Assembly (NCBI GenBank): GCA_039090855.1
Contig: CM077027.1
Location: 102,156,424-102,220,423, forward strand
From: Macrothele yani
Taxonomy: Eukaryota > Arthropoda > Arachnida > Araneae > Macrothelidae
Length of the DNA: 64,000 nt
Direction: 5' to 3'
In this document: piece after piece, positions 34,060 through 47,379 of the stretch
Layout: the number at the start of each line of letters is the position of its first letter
Numbering within the stretch: the first letter of the stretch is position 1
Notes under the pieces: model-generated
Database searches by the model: none
What the model saw: the letters and a program-made list of their open reading frames with translations, nothing else
Told to the model about the DNA's origin: nothing
Made by a program: the position numbers and the translations under genes

Positions 34060-36830
34060 CACTTTCCGTACTTAACGCCGTCGGAGTTCCTAAGTTCTTA
34101 CTTCCTCCTGGCATCAATGGCCGGCGGCCAAGTTAAAAGACTTAAATACAGGACCGTTGGTCTGAATTGCGTGTTCATCCGGGGTGCGGTTGACTATATG
34201 ACTCCATCGCAGTTCTCAGGCACCTAGGAATTAACGCAGCGGCGGTCGCTGTCCTCTTGTGACGTATATTCTAATATAACTTTCTTTTTTAGTTCCTGTT
34301 ATGTATATAAATTTTTAGTTCGTTCTCCTTAAGCATTTTTTATACTTAATGCCACATTTTCTCTCTCACTGAATGCTTGGTGACAACCTTAATTGAGGCC
34401 AGGAGTACAATGACGTACGTGTTCAACAGAGATAAGAAGAATGTTTACGATGTATGTCTTCCATTAGATGTATTCTGCTGACTTTCGCAGACCAGCTAGC
34501 TTTCATTATATGTACTGACTAACTCATGTTACATAGATTCACTCTCTTGCTGGAAGTTTCAAGTTTATTTGTTAGATGATTTGATATTGTTACTTGTAAA
34601 ACTCGATTAGTTTGTTATTCTGTTTCGGAGATAGAAGTTTAACCTACCTATTGATAAATTCTGTTTCGTTGAATGTTCGAAGCTAACTGAAAAATATTCA
34701 GTGTATTCGAGAATTTCTTGTATCCAGAGTCAAACTACTGGATGATACATTGATGTGTGCTAACTGCCTGTGGATTATGAGTGACATATGGCACATGAAG
34801 TCAAAATCTGTAAGTAACCTTGTTTTCACTGAATCTGTAGATGTATCTGCTTGAAGGGACATTTCTGTTCTTAGTTAAGGACATTTCCAGCTACTAAGTT
34901 AGTTAAGCTACACGAAACATCAAGTAAACGCTTCAATTAAGGCAGAATTTCAGATTCACGTAATATAATGTTCTAAGAAAACTGTGTTTTCGCCCATAGT
35001 AACACATAGTTAACGTAAGAACATTTAACCCTTTTGATAGAAACAGAAGGAAGGAAACACTGTTGAGAATTGGTTCTTGTGCTGGAGGCCTTGGATCAAA
35101 TCGAGTTGTAAGTCCCTGTAAGTGTTGGTGGGTTTTATACAGACCAGCAGATAAATATCAAGATTAGTTGGTTGCTCTTATCTTTCAGGTTGGCGTTTGA
35201 CAGTGAGTACTGACTGGATGCCTTTTCGGAACCCAAGCTTTCCAGAGGTTTCAGCCAAAGGGTTCCTGTGATTCCTGGATGTTACGGTCCCTTCACTGCC
35301 TTTAAACTCTGCCTTTCCTATCGAGTTCACTTACTCAAATCTCCTAGCTTCCGATCTCTAAAAGGGCACTTTTAAACGCTGGTCTAAAACTACGATACTT
35401 CCATGCAACACTGTATCAGTGAACTGTGTGTTTATTAGGTGTTAGCTAAAAGTGATGTCTACTAGATCGCTGTGGTCGACAAGGTATATGGAGGTTAATA
35501 TTTGTACTAAGCTGTTACGTTAAGTGTAACTTCGTATGTTCCTGCTATTGATTGGTTTTGTTACGACTGGTACTGGGAACTGTAGTCTCACTGCTCAAGT
35601 GGTCTACCCATCTGGAATCGTCAAACTTGGGCATTTACCTGTAAATCTGTTTACTTTTGATATCATTATCTCGTAGTAACTTACTGAACCCTGAGGACAA
35701 CACTATATGGTAACCAGACGAAAGACAGGCATCAACATAGTGAAAAACATATGCTATCTGACCTCTATGCTTGATAGGCATTCCAAATTACATGGAAAAC
35801 GGATCAAATATATAGTAGTGATTGTTCTTGGTCAGAGACAAACTACTATATACGACTCATCCCAGCAATAAAAGCTCAACTCCGACAATGTAACTTGTAC
35901 CCGCGAAACTGCTAGCCGACAAGGGACCCTCGTGCTTGGACTCATTGATAAAACTATTGGTTATACAACATACATAATGCACAGTGAAATGCCATTTTTT
36001 AAGCATGTTGTGGTACGTAATAAAATTAGTTTTTACCAGTTCTGAGTTACAGCTAACAGAAAATTTCGCAATTACTTTTTTTATAGGGCGCACGCACGCA
36101 CGCACGCACACATACACACACTTGAAACACTTTCCCAAGCAAAATTATTCCAAAACAGGCATCTCTTTAACTGTGTTTAATTCTACATCCTATGTATCTA
36201 ATATAGGAGTTAAACATTTTTAAAATGTTATTTGCGTCCACAAACGTTAACCAAAACAAAATTTTCAGAGACATTTATGTGTTCCATAAAATTAGCAATG
36301 AATACTTTAGCATGAGAATTTGTTTCAAAAATTATACTACGATTCCTTACGTATGACATCATGCTGTGGATTAAAACCTACATAATGAAAATTCAGAATT
36401 TTTTTCTTTCCTAGTTAGAAAAGAACTTGCGTCAGAAAAATAGAAAAAGAACGGTAAACAGAGATCATATTTCCTGTGGAATCGGAATTTCACACACACC
36501 ACCATTTTGCTACAAAAATAAATTACTTACGCTCTTCGAAATTTAAGAAATACGATTCCTTACGAGAGGGGCGATATTTAACTGCGAGATGTGGTGGAAT
36601 TCATTTGGATACAAAAAATTGGTTTTCCGAAATCAAATGGACGTTTTGGAAAATTCCAAAGCAAATATATAGTAGATTCCGGTTAATAGAGACACATCGG
36701 GGTTAGAACACTTTGGTCCAATAAAGTGGCTGCCCCAGTTATGCGGAGTTGTATCCCAAAGAGCTAGTTTGGGATGTTCAAGAATTGTCCCAAATAAACG
36801 GCTGCCCTGATTAACCAGTTGTCCAATTAA
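34060..36830. other. MMP intron sequence, nothing recognised
   Basis: About 2.8 kb without a gene. A short GCAC-rich run at 36089-36120. No element ends recognised. Confidence 0.45.
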
Positions 36831-36844
36831 CCTAAATCTACCAC

Positions 36845-37125
36845 ACTATGTATGATACGGAAATGACAAGACATCATAAACAGAGTAAAATCCCTGAAAT
36901 GGCAATGGGCTGGACATATTGCTAGAAGGACGGACCACCGATGGACAACCGAAATTTTAGACTGCATTCCAAGGGACAGGAAAAGACCCAGAAGAAGACC
37001 ACATGGGAAATGGGTGGAAATTCGAAAACATGCAGGAGTGACATGGAAGAGACTAGCGTAAGATAGACCGTTGCGGAAGAAATTTGGGGAGACCTTCATC
37101 CAACAGTGGATTGATAATGGTTGAT
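36845..37125 (+). mobile_element. RTE retrotransposon 3' end fragment
   Basis: Contains CCCTGAAATGGCAATGGGCT, CGGACCACCGATGGACAACC and the terminal CAACAGTGGATTGATAATGG then TTGATGATA, matching the 3' end of the RTE elements at 46340-46605 and 56770-57060. 5' truncated to about 280 bp. Confidence 0.9.
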
Positions 37126-37464
37126 GATATGAGAATTTTTTTTATTTCTATTCAGCCCATTTTACAGAAACAGACATCGCGACAATACTTTTTCATTATC
37201 CAGAACAAAATCTTTGTATTCATGAGTTCAGAAACGAAATAAATGCTTAAACAAGTTTATATCTGTTTAGCAAAAAAAAAAATTTTTTTTTCAATTTTTC
37301 TACTACATTTATCAGAAACAGGCATGTAACAAACACATCTGCCACAACAGTAGCCTAACCCAGTAGCCTAATCTTTAAAAAAATCGTACGAACAATGAGT
37401 AACCAAAAAATTCAGCATTTTTATTTCAGACAGTAGGTTATGATACAATGAAATTATTCCGTAC

Positions 37465-37601
37465 CTTAAAGAAGAAAGTTTTTCCATTTGCCCAAGTCAG
37501 AGCAGTATCGATATCTCCTGGAAGGCCGTCCCAGTCCGTGGATATCTTTCTCGGGTATCCGTCGGCAATTCCATTTTGAAGGATCTCCCAGTAAAAGTCT
37601 C
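37465..37601 (-). CDS. Mmp: MMP exon: hemopexin blade 1 end and blade 2
   Basis: Encodes GDFYWEILQNGIADGYPRKI, then STDWDGLPGDIDTALTWANGKTFFFK. It follows the hemopexin repeat pattern: YW, YP, W.GLP..IDAA, then a FFK strand. Acceptor ATTCGCAG|GAGAC (phase 1), donor TTTAAG|GTACGG (phase 0), 137 bp. The intron on its 5' side is the shortest in the gene (about 0.9 kb). Confidence 0.9.
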
Positions 37602-38123
37602 CTGCGAATAATGTTTAAAATACACATTATTTTTCTGAATGACGAAAGACACGACAGAGATATTGCACTGATTGTCATCTGCTGTCATTGAAACTACAGT
37701 AGTACTGTTTTGACATACTAGAAACTTTTGTGCAATGAACGATACTCCATGCAACAGGACAGTTAAATTTTGATCAGAGAAATTTGGTTGCGGTGTTTAG
37801 GAGTCCTGTTTCTGGAACCTATGAGAACAATGAGTTATCGAATAGTTCATTTAAAGCTGGCCATGCATCACTGATTGTAGCTGAAATTAACACTTTCTCT
37901 TCTGCTTGAGTCATGCAAGTTCGAGAAGGTGCAAGCAATGGTACAACGTTTTCTTAAATTTGGTCACTGGTTTGCATTCTCATCAGCACTTGAGATATTA
38001 AATTATTGTTAACAAACTCAGAAAATTTTTAAGAAAGGTAACCTTGATTTACAAATATTTCTTCGGGGATCTCAAGATAAACAATACATTTCAATGAATG
38101 AAATACGGGATAAACAAACTCTG

Positions 38124-38263
38124 AAGTTGTGAATCCATTTATTGGTGTAATATGACATGAATAATAAGTCCCACTCTAGGACAACGAAATTTTCAAGTTT
38201 TCGGATATTATCTGAGTTACCATTCATGTCATATTTACACCAATAAACGGATTCACAACTTTA
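38124..38263. mobile_element. Short inverted-repeat element
   Basis: Arms of about 42 bp: GTTGTGAATCCATTTATTGG at 38127 and its inverse CCAATAAACGGATTCACAAC near 38240, enclosing about 55 bp. No target duplication identified. Confidence 0.7.
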
Positions 38264-38496
38264 AAATTTGTATAATACATTTCAGTCCTTCCATTTTTGA
38301 TTTCTTCTTTCTTTACTGAAAAAATAATGCTGTGTATTCTGCTCTATTTCTTTTCCTTGATCGGGGCAAATGTTAAGGAAAGAGAAGTCATAGCTGCTGC
38401 AGAGCTTAAAGGACAAAAAAACAAAACAGCAAAAAAAAAAAAAAAAACCACACTACGCTGAGTGACTCGATAAAAATAAGAAATGGGCCCACATAC

Positions 38497-38640
38497 CTTT
38501 GAAGACGTAAGTTCTTCCATCTTCCGTTCTCGTAGCTGCGTCAATGGATGCATCTTGACAAAGATCTGGAGAGCCGCTTAAGTCTGGAGTCTGCCTTGGC
38601 TTCGTTCCAGGACTGGAAGTTGTTCTTTGTTGACGGGACC
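38497..38640 (-). CDS. Mmp: MMP exon: hinge and start of hemopexin blade 1
   Basis: Encodes GSRQQRTTSSPGTKPRQTPD, a Ser/Thr/Pro/Gln-rich hinge of the kind that links catalytic and hemopexin domains, then LCQDASIDAATRTEDGRTYVFKG. The Cys of DLCQDAS is the conserved first hemopexin Cys that pairs with the Cys at the end of blade 4 (in WWFDC, exon at 19349-19690). Acceptor CTTATTAG|GG and donor TTCAAAG|GTATGTG, phase 1 to phase 1, 144 bp. Confidence 0.9.
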
Positions 38641-38649
38641 CTAATAAGA

Positions 38650-39354
38650 AAGCACAATTAGTTTACTCTGACAAGGAGAAAAACCGTTTAAACAGCTGAA
38701 TAGAAGTTAAATAATCGTACTTTGGGGTGGTTAAGGCAGATGGAATAATAAACGACGCAGTCGAGACAGATCTACGGGTCTGACCCAGACATTTTTCTTA
38801 TGACTGATGGGTAGTAAGAGAGTGGGATGATTTTGGATCATATCTGCTGTGAACAGCTTTGGATCTGTCAGGAATGCAAGGATAATAGATGGCTAAATCG
38901 TGACTTCTGTTGAAGATAAACTTATTCCTACATACCAAATGGTATTTAATAAAGAGGAAGTTGGTAGATTTTCGTCCTTATTAAGCAAGTCAGCATTTCA
39001 GAATTTTCTCCTCTTTCTCCAGGACCACGTCGGAGTGGCAAGTATTATACACTGCCCTACCACAAATATCTGGAGATCTCCCTATTGATACTGAATTTGG
39101 TCTTACACAAGCACCACACACAGACACAACTATAGAAATGGTTCTAGGGGCTGTGATGAGAAATGCCTCGATCGACAGAGTTAACTGATTCTCAGCGTAG
39201 ACTGAAATAGAGTGCCACATAAGCAATCGCTCCGTGCATGACAGTTCAGCGGCAATGAGGATATCTAAGTCGATAGTTTGTGATGTGAGATGCAAACGAA
39301 AGCAGACTGAGGCTGAAACTGCCAAAAACAAAAAAAAAAAAAAAAACGAGGTAA
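38650..39354. other. MMP intron sequence, nothing recognised
   Basis: No gene or element ends; A-rich run near 39329-39346. Confidence 0.4.
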
Positions 39355-39545
39355 ACATCCAAAGCTAACAAAACGTGAAAGGAGAGCTTTGCAATGAACT
39401 GCCCGTTCAGAACACTTGTCAACATTGTCTCAAATCACGCAAATCCCTATAACAGATGATTGGGACTGATCTTAGCACCATTACAGTGCGCAGGACGCTG
39501 CACGATATGGGTTATCACTGTCGTGCAGAGATAGGCAAACATATT
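39355..39545 (+). pseudogene. Tc1-type transposase N-terminal fragment
   Basis: Translation in shifting frames gives KLTKRERRAL, then a stretch ending TITVRRTLHDMGYHCRA, the typical second helix-turn-helix of a Tc1 transposase. Surrounding parts are lost. Confidence 0.65.
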
Positions 39546-40620
39546 CTTTTGCAAGAATTTCGCATTTAATTCCTTTCTTTCCTATGCATAAATACCCTCA
39601 CACAGAAAGAGTGATTGAATTCTCTAAAATATAAATTCCTACTAGAATTCACTTGCATACAGTTCTATTTTACATATGAGGTTGCATTTCTTTTATTTAC
39701 AATGTCTTAGTTCTAAGTTTCAAAGTCCATTCCACAACTTATTGAAAACCTCAAATAAAATTTTTAAAATCAGTTGCTTAACTGCCTTCAATTTTTGTTA
39801 CTAATATGTCACCAGATAATAAACTATAGTTTACAGATCAATTTATAAGTTTTCGACATTTCAGAATTTTGAATACCAATTTCAAGTTCTCATAAAAAAA
39901 TTAAAAAAAGGCTTTCGTTCCTTTTGCACTCAGTCATAAAAGTTATCACTACAAAGAAAACATCCACTCACTGCCCCTCACTATTCCTAAATATAGGGAG
40001 GATATTAAAACAAACAGTCAATAGTTCCATGTCATTTCCCTCAGGATTCAAATAAGTAGTTGGTCGTTGAATTATAAACGGACTTTGGACACGTGTACCT
40101 TGTACGGAAAATTGAACTGTTCATAGACATCATCTGCAGCATTAAAACATTTCTCCCGACTACACTGGACGGAACTCAGTAACAGTAACTTTACAATAAC
40201 CGGACCGCTGTTAACTCGGATGAATGTTTTTTTTATACCTTATATTTACTTTTCTTGGAGGTTAAATATGTGATTTGAGCACTTCAAAAGTTTGTTCTGG
40301 AACAGGAATTTTTTTATCAATGTGACATGCTTAAATGTTCCTTTACAAATTCAGTTTATAAAATTTCAGGATCCAGGCGCGAGTCATGGGTCGACCGCCA
40401 GTGCTGCTCTGTTGTTTAAATTATTACTGCCCGCGTAACATCAATGCACTTTTATAACACGTACTCAACTCAAAAATCTGATAAATCAATGACTTAAACA
40501 CACGTTTTACAATAACTTCAAAAGCGAACGAAAATATATGCGTACAGTATCTTTGATTTCTCGATTCTGTGCGCATTCGTTGCATCCCTTATAGATTTGG
40601 GAGTTGGTTGACTCCCGATC
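39546..40620. other. MMP intron sequence, nothing recognised
   Basis: AT-rich, no recognisable coding or repeat structure. Confidence 0.4.
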
Positions 40621-40975
40621 CCTTACGAACAGGGCCTGATTTACGCCTCGGTCTGCAAGGCCCAGGCCTAGGGCCCCTGCATTTTAGGGGGCTCCAGAAT
40701 CACAATGCAAAAAAAAAAAAACATGCTTTTTTTATTAATTAGTAATTATTATAAATTAAAAATAAAAACATTTGGGTGAAAAAGAAAACTCCCTCCCCCC
40801 GAAATGAAGATTAACACTGGTGTTTTTACTAGGCTCTTTCACTACCACCTCATTTCAACTGCAGCTTAGTAGTAACGTCATGTCATGTCGGTACACAAGT
40901 AGACCACAGGAGCAGCCATTCTGCAAACTCAACCCTGCTTGTTAATGTTATTTGCTACGTGTCTAAGCAAGTAAA

Positions 40976-41760
40976 ACAAGTTAGTAAAATCATGCAATGC
41001 ATTGTTTGTGATACGCTTCCCAACATACCAGGAATCATTACTCAACTTATTACTCAAGTTATAAGGATAATGGCTGTGGAATAAATCTCGCTCCTGTCCC
41101 CTGACCTTTGACCCCATTTCGATGATATTCAACAGAACCAGTGCAGTATACCTCCAGAACAACATGATAAAGTTTTTTTTTTTTTTTTTTTTTGAGGTTT
41201 AACGACCACCGTGAGCAACTCAATGGGCTATAAGCAGTCGCCCGTCCCTAATTTAGAGTCACTGGTTCCAGGGAAGGGAGAGAGCCAGTGCCGTAAGACA
41301 AACACAACATCCATGCCTCACCGGGTTTCGAACCCGGACCCCTTCCGACGAATGATCAGAGGCCAACGCCTTAGACCACTGCGCCACCGGGGCGGCGATA
41401 AAGTTTTGCCGCAATCAAAGCATTTTTATGTAAGTTATGACGCATAAGGGCGATGGAATGGATCCCGCTCCTATTCTTAAATATAGCAATCCAACATTTT
41501 TTTGTCTGTGACGTCATCAATGTACAGGTCGCGCCATTTATTAACAGGTCTGAACATTACTCAAAGAAAAATGATTGATTTTTAATATAATTATGGTAAT
41601 GTTTTAGCAAATAGTGAGTATTCCATGTTATAACTTAAAGTTACTTTTATTGATGTACAAATTTTCATCCTTGGGAATACGTTAATTGCGAAGAAAATCT
41701 GTAAAGAAGTTTTACCATTGGAAACATAAGGCAGAGATTTTAGGTGGAACCACCTTAAAT
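40976..41760. repeat. Composite repeat, partial copy inside the hAT element
   Basis: One 146-bp monomer with TGACCTTTGACCCC at 41102, interrupted by a SINE (41177-41396). It then joins, at about 41475, the right half of the palindromic TTAA element (TGACGTCA at 41509, end ACCACCTTA at about 41758). Internally deleted relative to 428-2690. Confidence 0.85.
41177..41396 (-). mobile_element. tRNA-derived SINE (family A) with target duplication
   Basis: T run at 41173-41193 (the tail), then GAGGTTTAACGACCACCGTG, and the tRNA-like head ending CCGGGGCGGC at 41396. GATAAAGTTTT flanks both sides (41166-41176 and 41397-41407). Well preserved; inserted into a 146-bp monomer. Confidence 0.94.
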
Positions 41761-41890
41761 CAGCTTTTAAATTAATTGATAAGATTTAGTGGCGGTAAAT
41801 GTACTTACTCTTTCAAGAATGCGGACAGGTGGGGAGCCTTATCTCGTGCTCTGCTTAGGGCCCAATTTACTAATCTGGCCCTGCTTACGA

Positions 41891-41944
41891 AGTTGCTCAT
41901 TTCCTGCATCATGATGAAGTTGCTCATTTCCTGCATCATGACGA
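41891..41944. repeat. 27-bp tandem duplication
   Basis: GAAGTTGCTCATTTCCTGCA plus TCATGAT repeated twice, starting about 41890, directly after the hAT target duplication. Confidence 0.85.
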
Positions 41945-42138
41945 AGTTTGGTTTCGCATTAATACGAAAAAGTGATAAGCTTTCCATTATGTTTTATTCC
42001 ATTTGCAAAGAGAAAAGTTTTTCATATCAATTACGTGTTTGTAATAAGCCCAAAGCAAAGACAGCACGTCGTTTTCATAAACCATTCACTGACCCCTGAC
42101 GCCACTGAGAACTAGGGTTAGACCCTCCCCCATAATAA

Positions 42139-42805
42139 ACAAGTTAATAAAATCACGAAATGCATTGATTATAATACGCTTTCCAACATACCAGAAATCA
42201 TTACTCAAGTTATGTGAATAATGGATGTGGAATAAATCTCGGTCCTGTGCCCTGACCTTTGATCCCATTTCGATGATATTCAAGACAACCGGTTCGGTAT
42301 ACCTCCAAAATAACATGATAAAGTTTTGTCGCAATCGAAGCATTTTTACGTACGTTATGATGCATAAGGGCTATGGAATAGATCCCGCTCCTGTGTCCTA
42401 ACCTTTGACCCCATTTCGCCCATTTTCAATAGGATTCGTACCCAGGCAGGCCCCTACAACATACTAATATTTCATCCAAATCGAAGCATTGTTACGTAAG
42501 TTATGACGCATAATGGCGATGGAAGTGATTCCGCTCCCATGTCCTGACTTTGACCCCATTTCGCCCCTTTTCAATAGGGTTTGTCCCCAGGTGGTACCCT
42601 ACCACATACTAAAATTTCATCGAAATCGAACATTTGTTACGCTAGTTATGACGCATAAGAGCAGTGGAATGGATTCCGCTCCTATGTCCTGACCTTTGAC
42701 CCTATTTCGTTCACTTTCAATAGGGTTCCTTCCCAGGTGCTCCCCTACCAGATACTAAAATTTCATCGATATCGAACGATTGTTACGCGAGTTATCGTGC
42801 GGACG
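42139..42805. repeat. Tandem 146-bp monomers, composite repeat copy 2, left block
   Basis: TGACCTTTGACCC-like sites at 42253, 42399, 42545 and 42690 (spacings 146, 146, 145; the last follows a one-base deletion). Closely matches 428-1100. Confidence 0.88.
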
Positions 42806-43191
42806 GATATACGCACACAACGCGTGACGTAATGAGGCAGATGGAATCGCGACCATCTGCTCGAAAGAGTGTGACGTCATAAAACTTTAATAGGATCCAC
42901 ACACAACGCGTGACGTAATGAGACATATGGTGTGACCGCGCGCCAACATCTCAATCGCGAGCTTGTGACGTCATAAGATTTCTAAGCATGGGTAACATTA
43001 ATGGGACGACGCCATGACACTAAAAACGTGGTAATTCGGGGTGGTTATTTAACATACTAAACAAATTTTCCTAAAATCGAGATCAAGCTAAATCGATTTC
43101 TAGTACCAGGAAACGATAGGTTAACGACTTTCATCAAAATCCTTAGAGCCGTTTTCAAAATAAAAGTTACATACATACAATAATTGCTCCT
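42806..43191. repeat. Composite repeat copy 2, spacer segment
   Basis: Matches 1101-1422, with an extra short duplication of the ACAACGCGTGACGTAATGAG part (about 42818 and 42903) and TGACGTCA at 42872 and 42966. Confidence 0.8.
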
Positions 43192-43638
43192 TTAAGGTGG
43201 ACGTCAAGTAATTTTGCTTCCTATACTTCCAATGGAAAAACTTCTGTACACATTTTCTTCACAATTAATACGTTCCCAAGGATGCAAATTTGAACATCGA
43301 TTAAAATAGCTTCATTTTATAACTTGGAATACTTAATATTTTCTAAAACATAACCATAATTATGCAATCCAACATTTAGTTGTCTACTGACGTCATCAAA
43401 GAGTACAGGTCGTGCATCTTTTTTCTGGTTTCAACACCACCAAAGGAAACGTTATTGTTTTTTAATATAATTATGGTTATGTTTTAGAAAATGTTAAGTA
43501 TTCCAAGTTATAATATGAAGTTATTTTAATCGATGTTCAAATTTCCATCCTTGGGAACACACTAATTGTAAAAGAAATGTGCACAAAAGTTTTTCCATTG
43601 GAAATATAGGAAGCAAAATTACTTGACGTCCACCTTAA
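43192..43638. mobile_element. Palindromic TTAA-bounded element, copy 2
   Basis: Same ends as 1423-2033 (TTAAGGTGGACGTCAAGTAA and its inverse), 447 bp. Lacks the 165-bp internal duplication of copy 1. TGACGTCA at 43388. Same position within the composite repeat as in copy 1. Confidence 0.85.
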
Positions 43639-44012
43639 TAGTAGTATGGGATAAGAGCGATGGAATGGATCCCGATCCTATGTCCTGACCTTTGACCCCA
43701 TTTGTTCCATTTTCAATAGGGTTCCTTTCCAGGTGGTCCCCTACCACATAGTAAGATTTCATCGAAATCGAACCATTTTTACGCACGTTATGGCGCATAA
43801 AGGCAATGGAATGCATCCCGCTCCTATGTCCTGATCTTTGACCCCACTTCACCCATTTTCAATTGGGTTCGTCCTCAGGCGGTCCCCTACCACATACTAA
43901 AATTTCATCGAAATCGAACCATTTTTACGCGAGTTATTATGCGGACTGACAGACAGACAGACAGGCGGACAAAGCTGGAGCATATACGCTTCTTCAACCT
44001 ACGGTTGGAAAG
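43639..44012. repeat. Tandem 146-bp monomers, composite repeat copy 2, right block
   Basis: Sites at 43686 and 43832 (146 bp apart), then a GACA-repeat run and CATATACGCTTCTTCAACCT as in copy 1. Two monomers fewer than copy 1. Followed by a long A run (about 44024-44050). Confidence 0.85.
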
Positions 44013-44023
44013 CGTAAAACGAC

Positions 44024-45575
<1,552 letters not shown>

Positions 45576-45591
45576 TTATATATATATATAT

Positions 45592-46605
45592 ATTTTCAAA
45601 CAGCCGAATCTTTGCACTTGCATTTTCATAGATGTTATTAATAATATTAATGTATGCATCTTCAATACAACACACGTAAAAATTGGAAAGGGAGTGAGAC
45701 AAGGTGACACCATATCTCCGAAGCTCTTTAATGCCACATTGGAGGGTGTTTTTCAGTCGCTGAGCTGGGAAAACAAGGGGATAAAGATTAATGGAGATTA
45801 TCTAACCCACCTTCGTTTTGCTGATGACGTAGTCATTTTTGCACCTACCCCATCAGAGCTGCAGAGTATGATCCAGGAACTTGCTGACAAGAGTAAAGAA
45901 GTGGGATTAAAAATTAACTTTCAGAAGACAAAAGTGATGTTCAATGCTTTTACAAGAAATGAAGATTTATCGATTGATGGAGAAAAGCTGGAGATAACAG
46001 ACACGTACGTTTTTCTTGGACAGCAGATATTAAGTGAGGGTCACATTGATGAAGAAATTAATCGGCGTACAAAACTTGCCTGGAGAGCTTTTGGAAGAAA
46101 CAGCATAATTTTCAAGAGCAATATGCCATTATGTCTTAAAAGAAAAGTGTTTGATCAATGCATCCTTCCAGTGCTTACGTATGGTGCAGAGACGTGGACC
46201 TTAACTAAAAGAGACATACAAAGGCTGCAGACAACTCAAAGCAGCATGGAGAGGTGCATACTTGGTGTAACCAGGAGAGATAAGAAGAGGAACTCGTGGA
46301 TCCGAAAAATGACAAGAGTGGAAGACATCATGATCCGAGGTAAATCCCTGAAATGGCAATGGGCTGGACATACTGCCAGAAGGACAGATCATCGATGGAC
46401 AGCCGAAATTTTAGATTAGATTCCAAGGGACAGGAAAAGACCCAGAAGAAGACCACATAGGAGATGAGTGGATGAAATTCGAAAGTATGCAGGGGTGACA
46501 TGGAGGAGACTGGCACAAGACAGACCGTTGTGGAGGAAACTTGGGGAGACCTTCGTCCAGCAGTGGATTGATAATGGTTGACAATGATGATGATGATGAT
46601 ATATA
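45592..46605 (+). mobile_element. 5'-truncated RTE retrotransposon with 5' inversion
   Basis: From about 45668 to 46605 it reads as the 3' third of the RTE element at 56768-59960, in plus orientation, ending TTGATAATGGTTGACAATGA then a GAT/AT-rich tail. The first 75 bp (45592-45667) are the immediately upstream RTE segment but inverted (TTTTCAAACAGCCGAATCTT). The break is exact: inverted part and direct part meet with no net loss. AT repeats on both sides hide the target duplication. Confidence 0.93.
45694..46477 (+). pseudogene. RTE reverse transcriptase C-terminal part
   Basis: Open from MRQGDTISPKLFNATLEGVF through the catalytic FADD (LRFADDVVIF) to the LTYGAETWT and KSLKWQWAGHTARRTDHRW motifs. 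A TAG at about 46417 replaces the Trp codon of the sister copy; the frame continues after it. Lacks endonuclease and the first half of the reverse transcriptase, so dead on arrival. Confidence 0.9.
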
Positions 46606-46609
46606 TATA

Positions 46610-47375
46610 TATATAAGGAAAATATTTACATGCAAAACACTATCAGAACAATGCGATGCGCTAAAAGAAACTATTAATCCATGACAGGTATGTTGGTTTC
46701 GAAATATTGGAACACTTACAAGTTGAAACGTGAAATTTTGTTTCACTGTATCAGCGCTACGGTTGCGACGAAGATTAACTAACCTTCATGACTGTCGTTT
46801 AACATTTAGTACTTTATCATATGGCACTCACAATCCACAGGTTGTTAGCATATAACAAGATGCGTTGCATATAACTTCTCTTCGTAACCCATCGACTACC
46901 ACGTCAATGTCGGAATACCGCAATTGCTTATAACTTAACAACAATTTAAAGCTTTAATATCAATGGGGCGTAATATTTAACGTTAAACACCAATCATATA
47001 CTATCCACGCAAATCGAGCTATTTAATCAATCTCTCTCTAACGCAATTACATCGATCTCACAATCTAGCCGACTTCTAAAGACAGCTCTGATACACCGTT
47101 AAACATCACTCTGTCTCGTTCATATACGTCATTCAACTTTTGACCTCAAGTCAGGTTGCCACAAAACCATTCAGCCAGACAAAAATGTGGCGTTAAGTTC
47201 AGAAAATTCTTTAGGAGAATAAATTCAAATTTACATTAGGTAACAGGAACCAAAAAGAAAAGTTAAATTAAAGCATACGTCACAGTTGCTCTCACGTCAG
47301 TACAGAAATATTTTCCAAACTGTGTGCGCACCTGAGATAAATGGGTTCAATGTCGTACTGCGCAACATATCAGAC
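46610..47375. other. MMP intron sequence, nothing recognised
   Basis: No coding signal or repeat recognised. Confidence 0.4.
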
Positions 47376-47379
47376 ACTA

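Larger units (their letters stand above)
40630..41883. mobile_element. hAT-type element with perfect 8-bp target duplication
   Basis: Starts CAGGGCCTGATTTAC (40630) and ends with the inverse CTAATCTGGCCCTG (41883). The 8-bp CTTACGAA occurs immediately outside both ends (40622-40629 and 41884-41891). 8-bp duplications and CAGGG ends are typical of hAT elements. No transposase; the interior contains a fragment of the 146-bp composite repeat, itself interrupted by a SINE. Confidence 0.92.

Noticed and set aside
25398..38640. Hemopexin or vitronectin-type gene without protease domain
   Set aside because: The blades are collinear and in phase with catalytic-domain exons upstream, so one MMP gene explains them.
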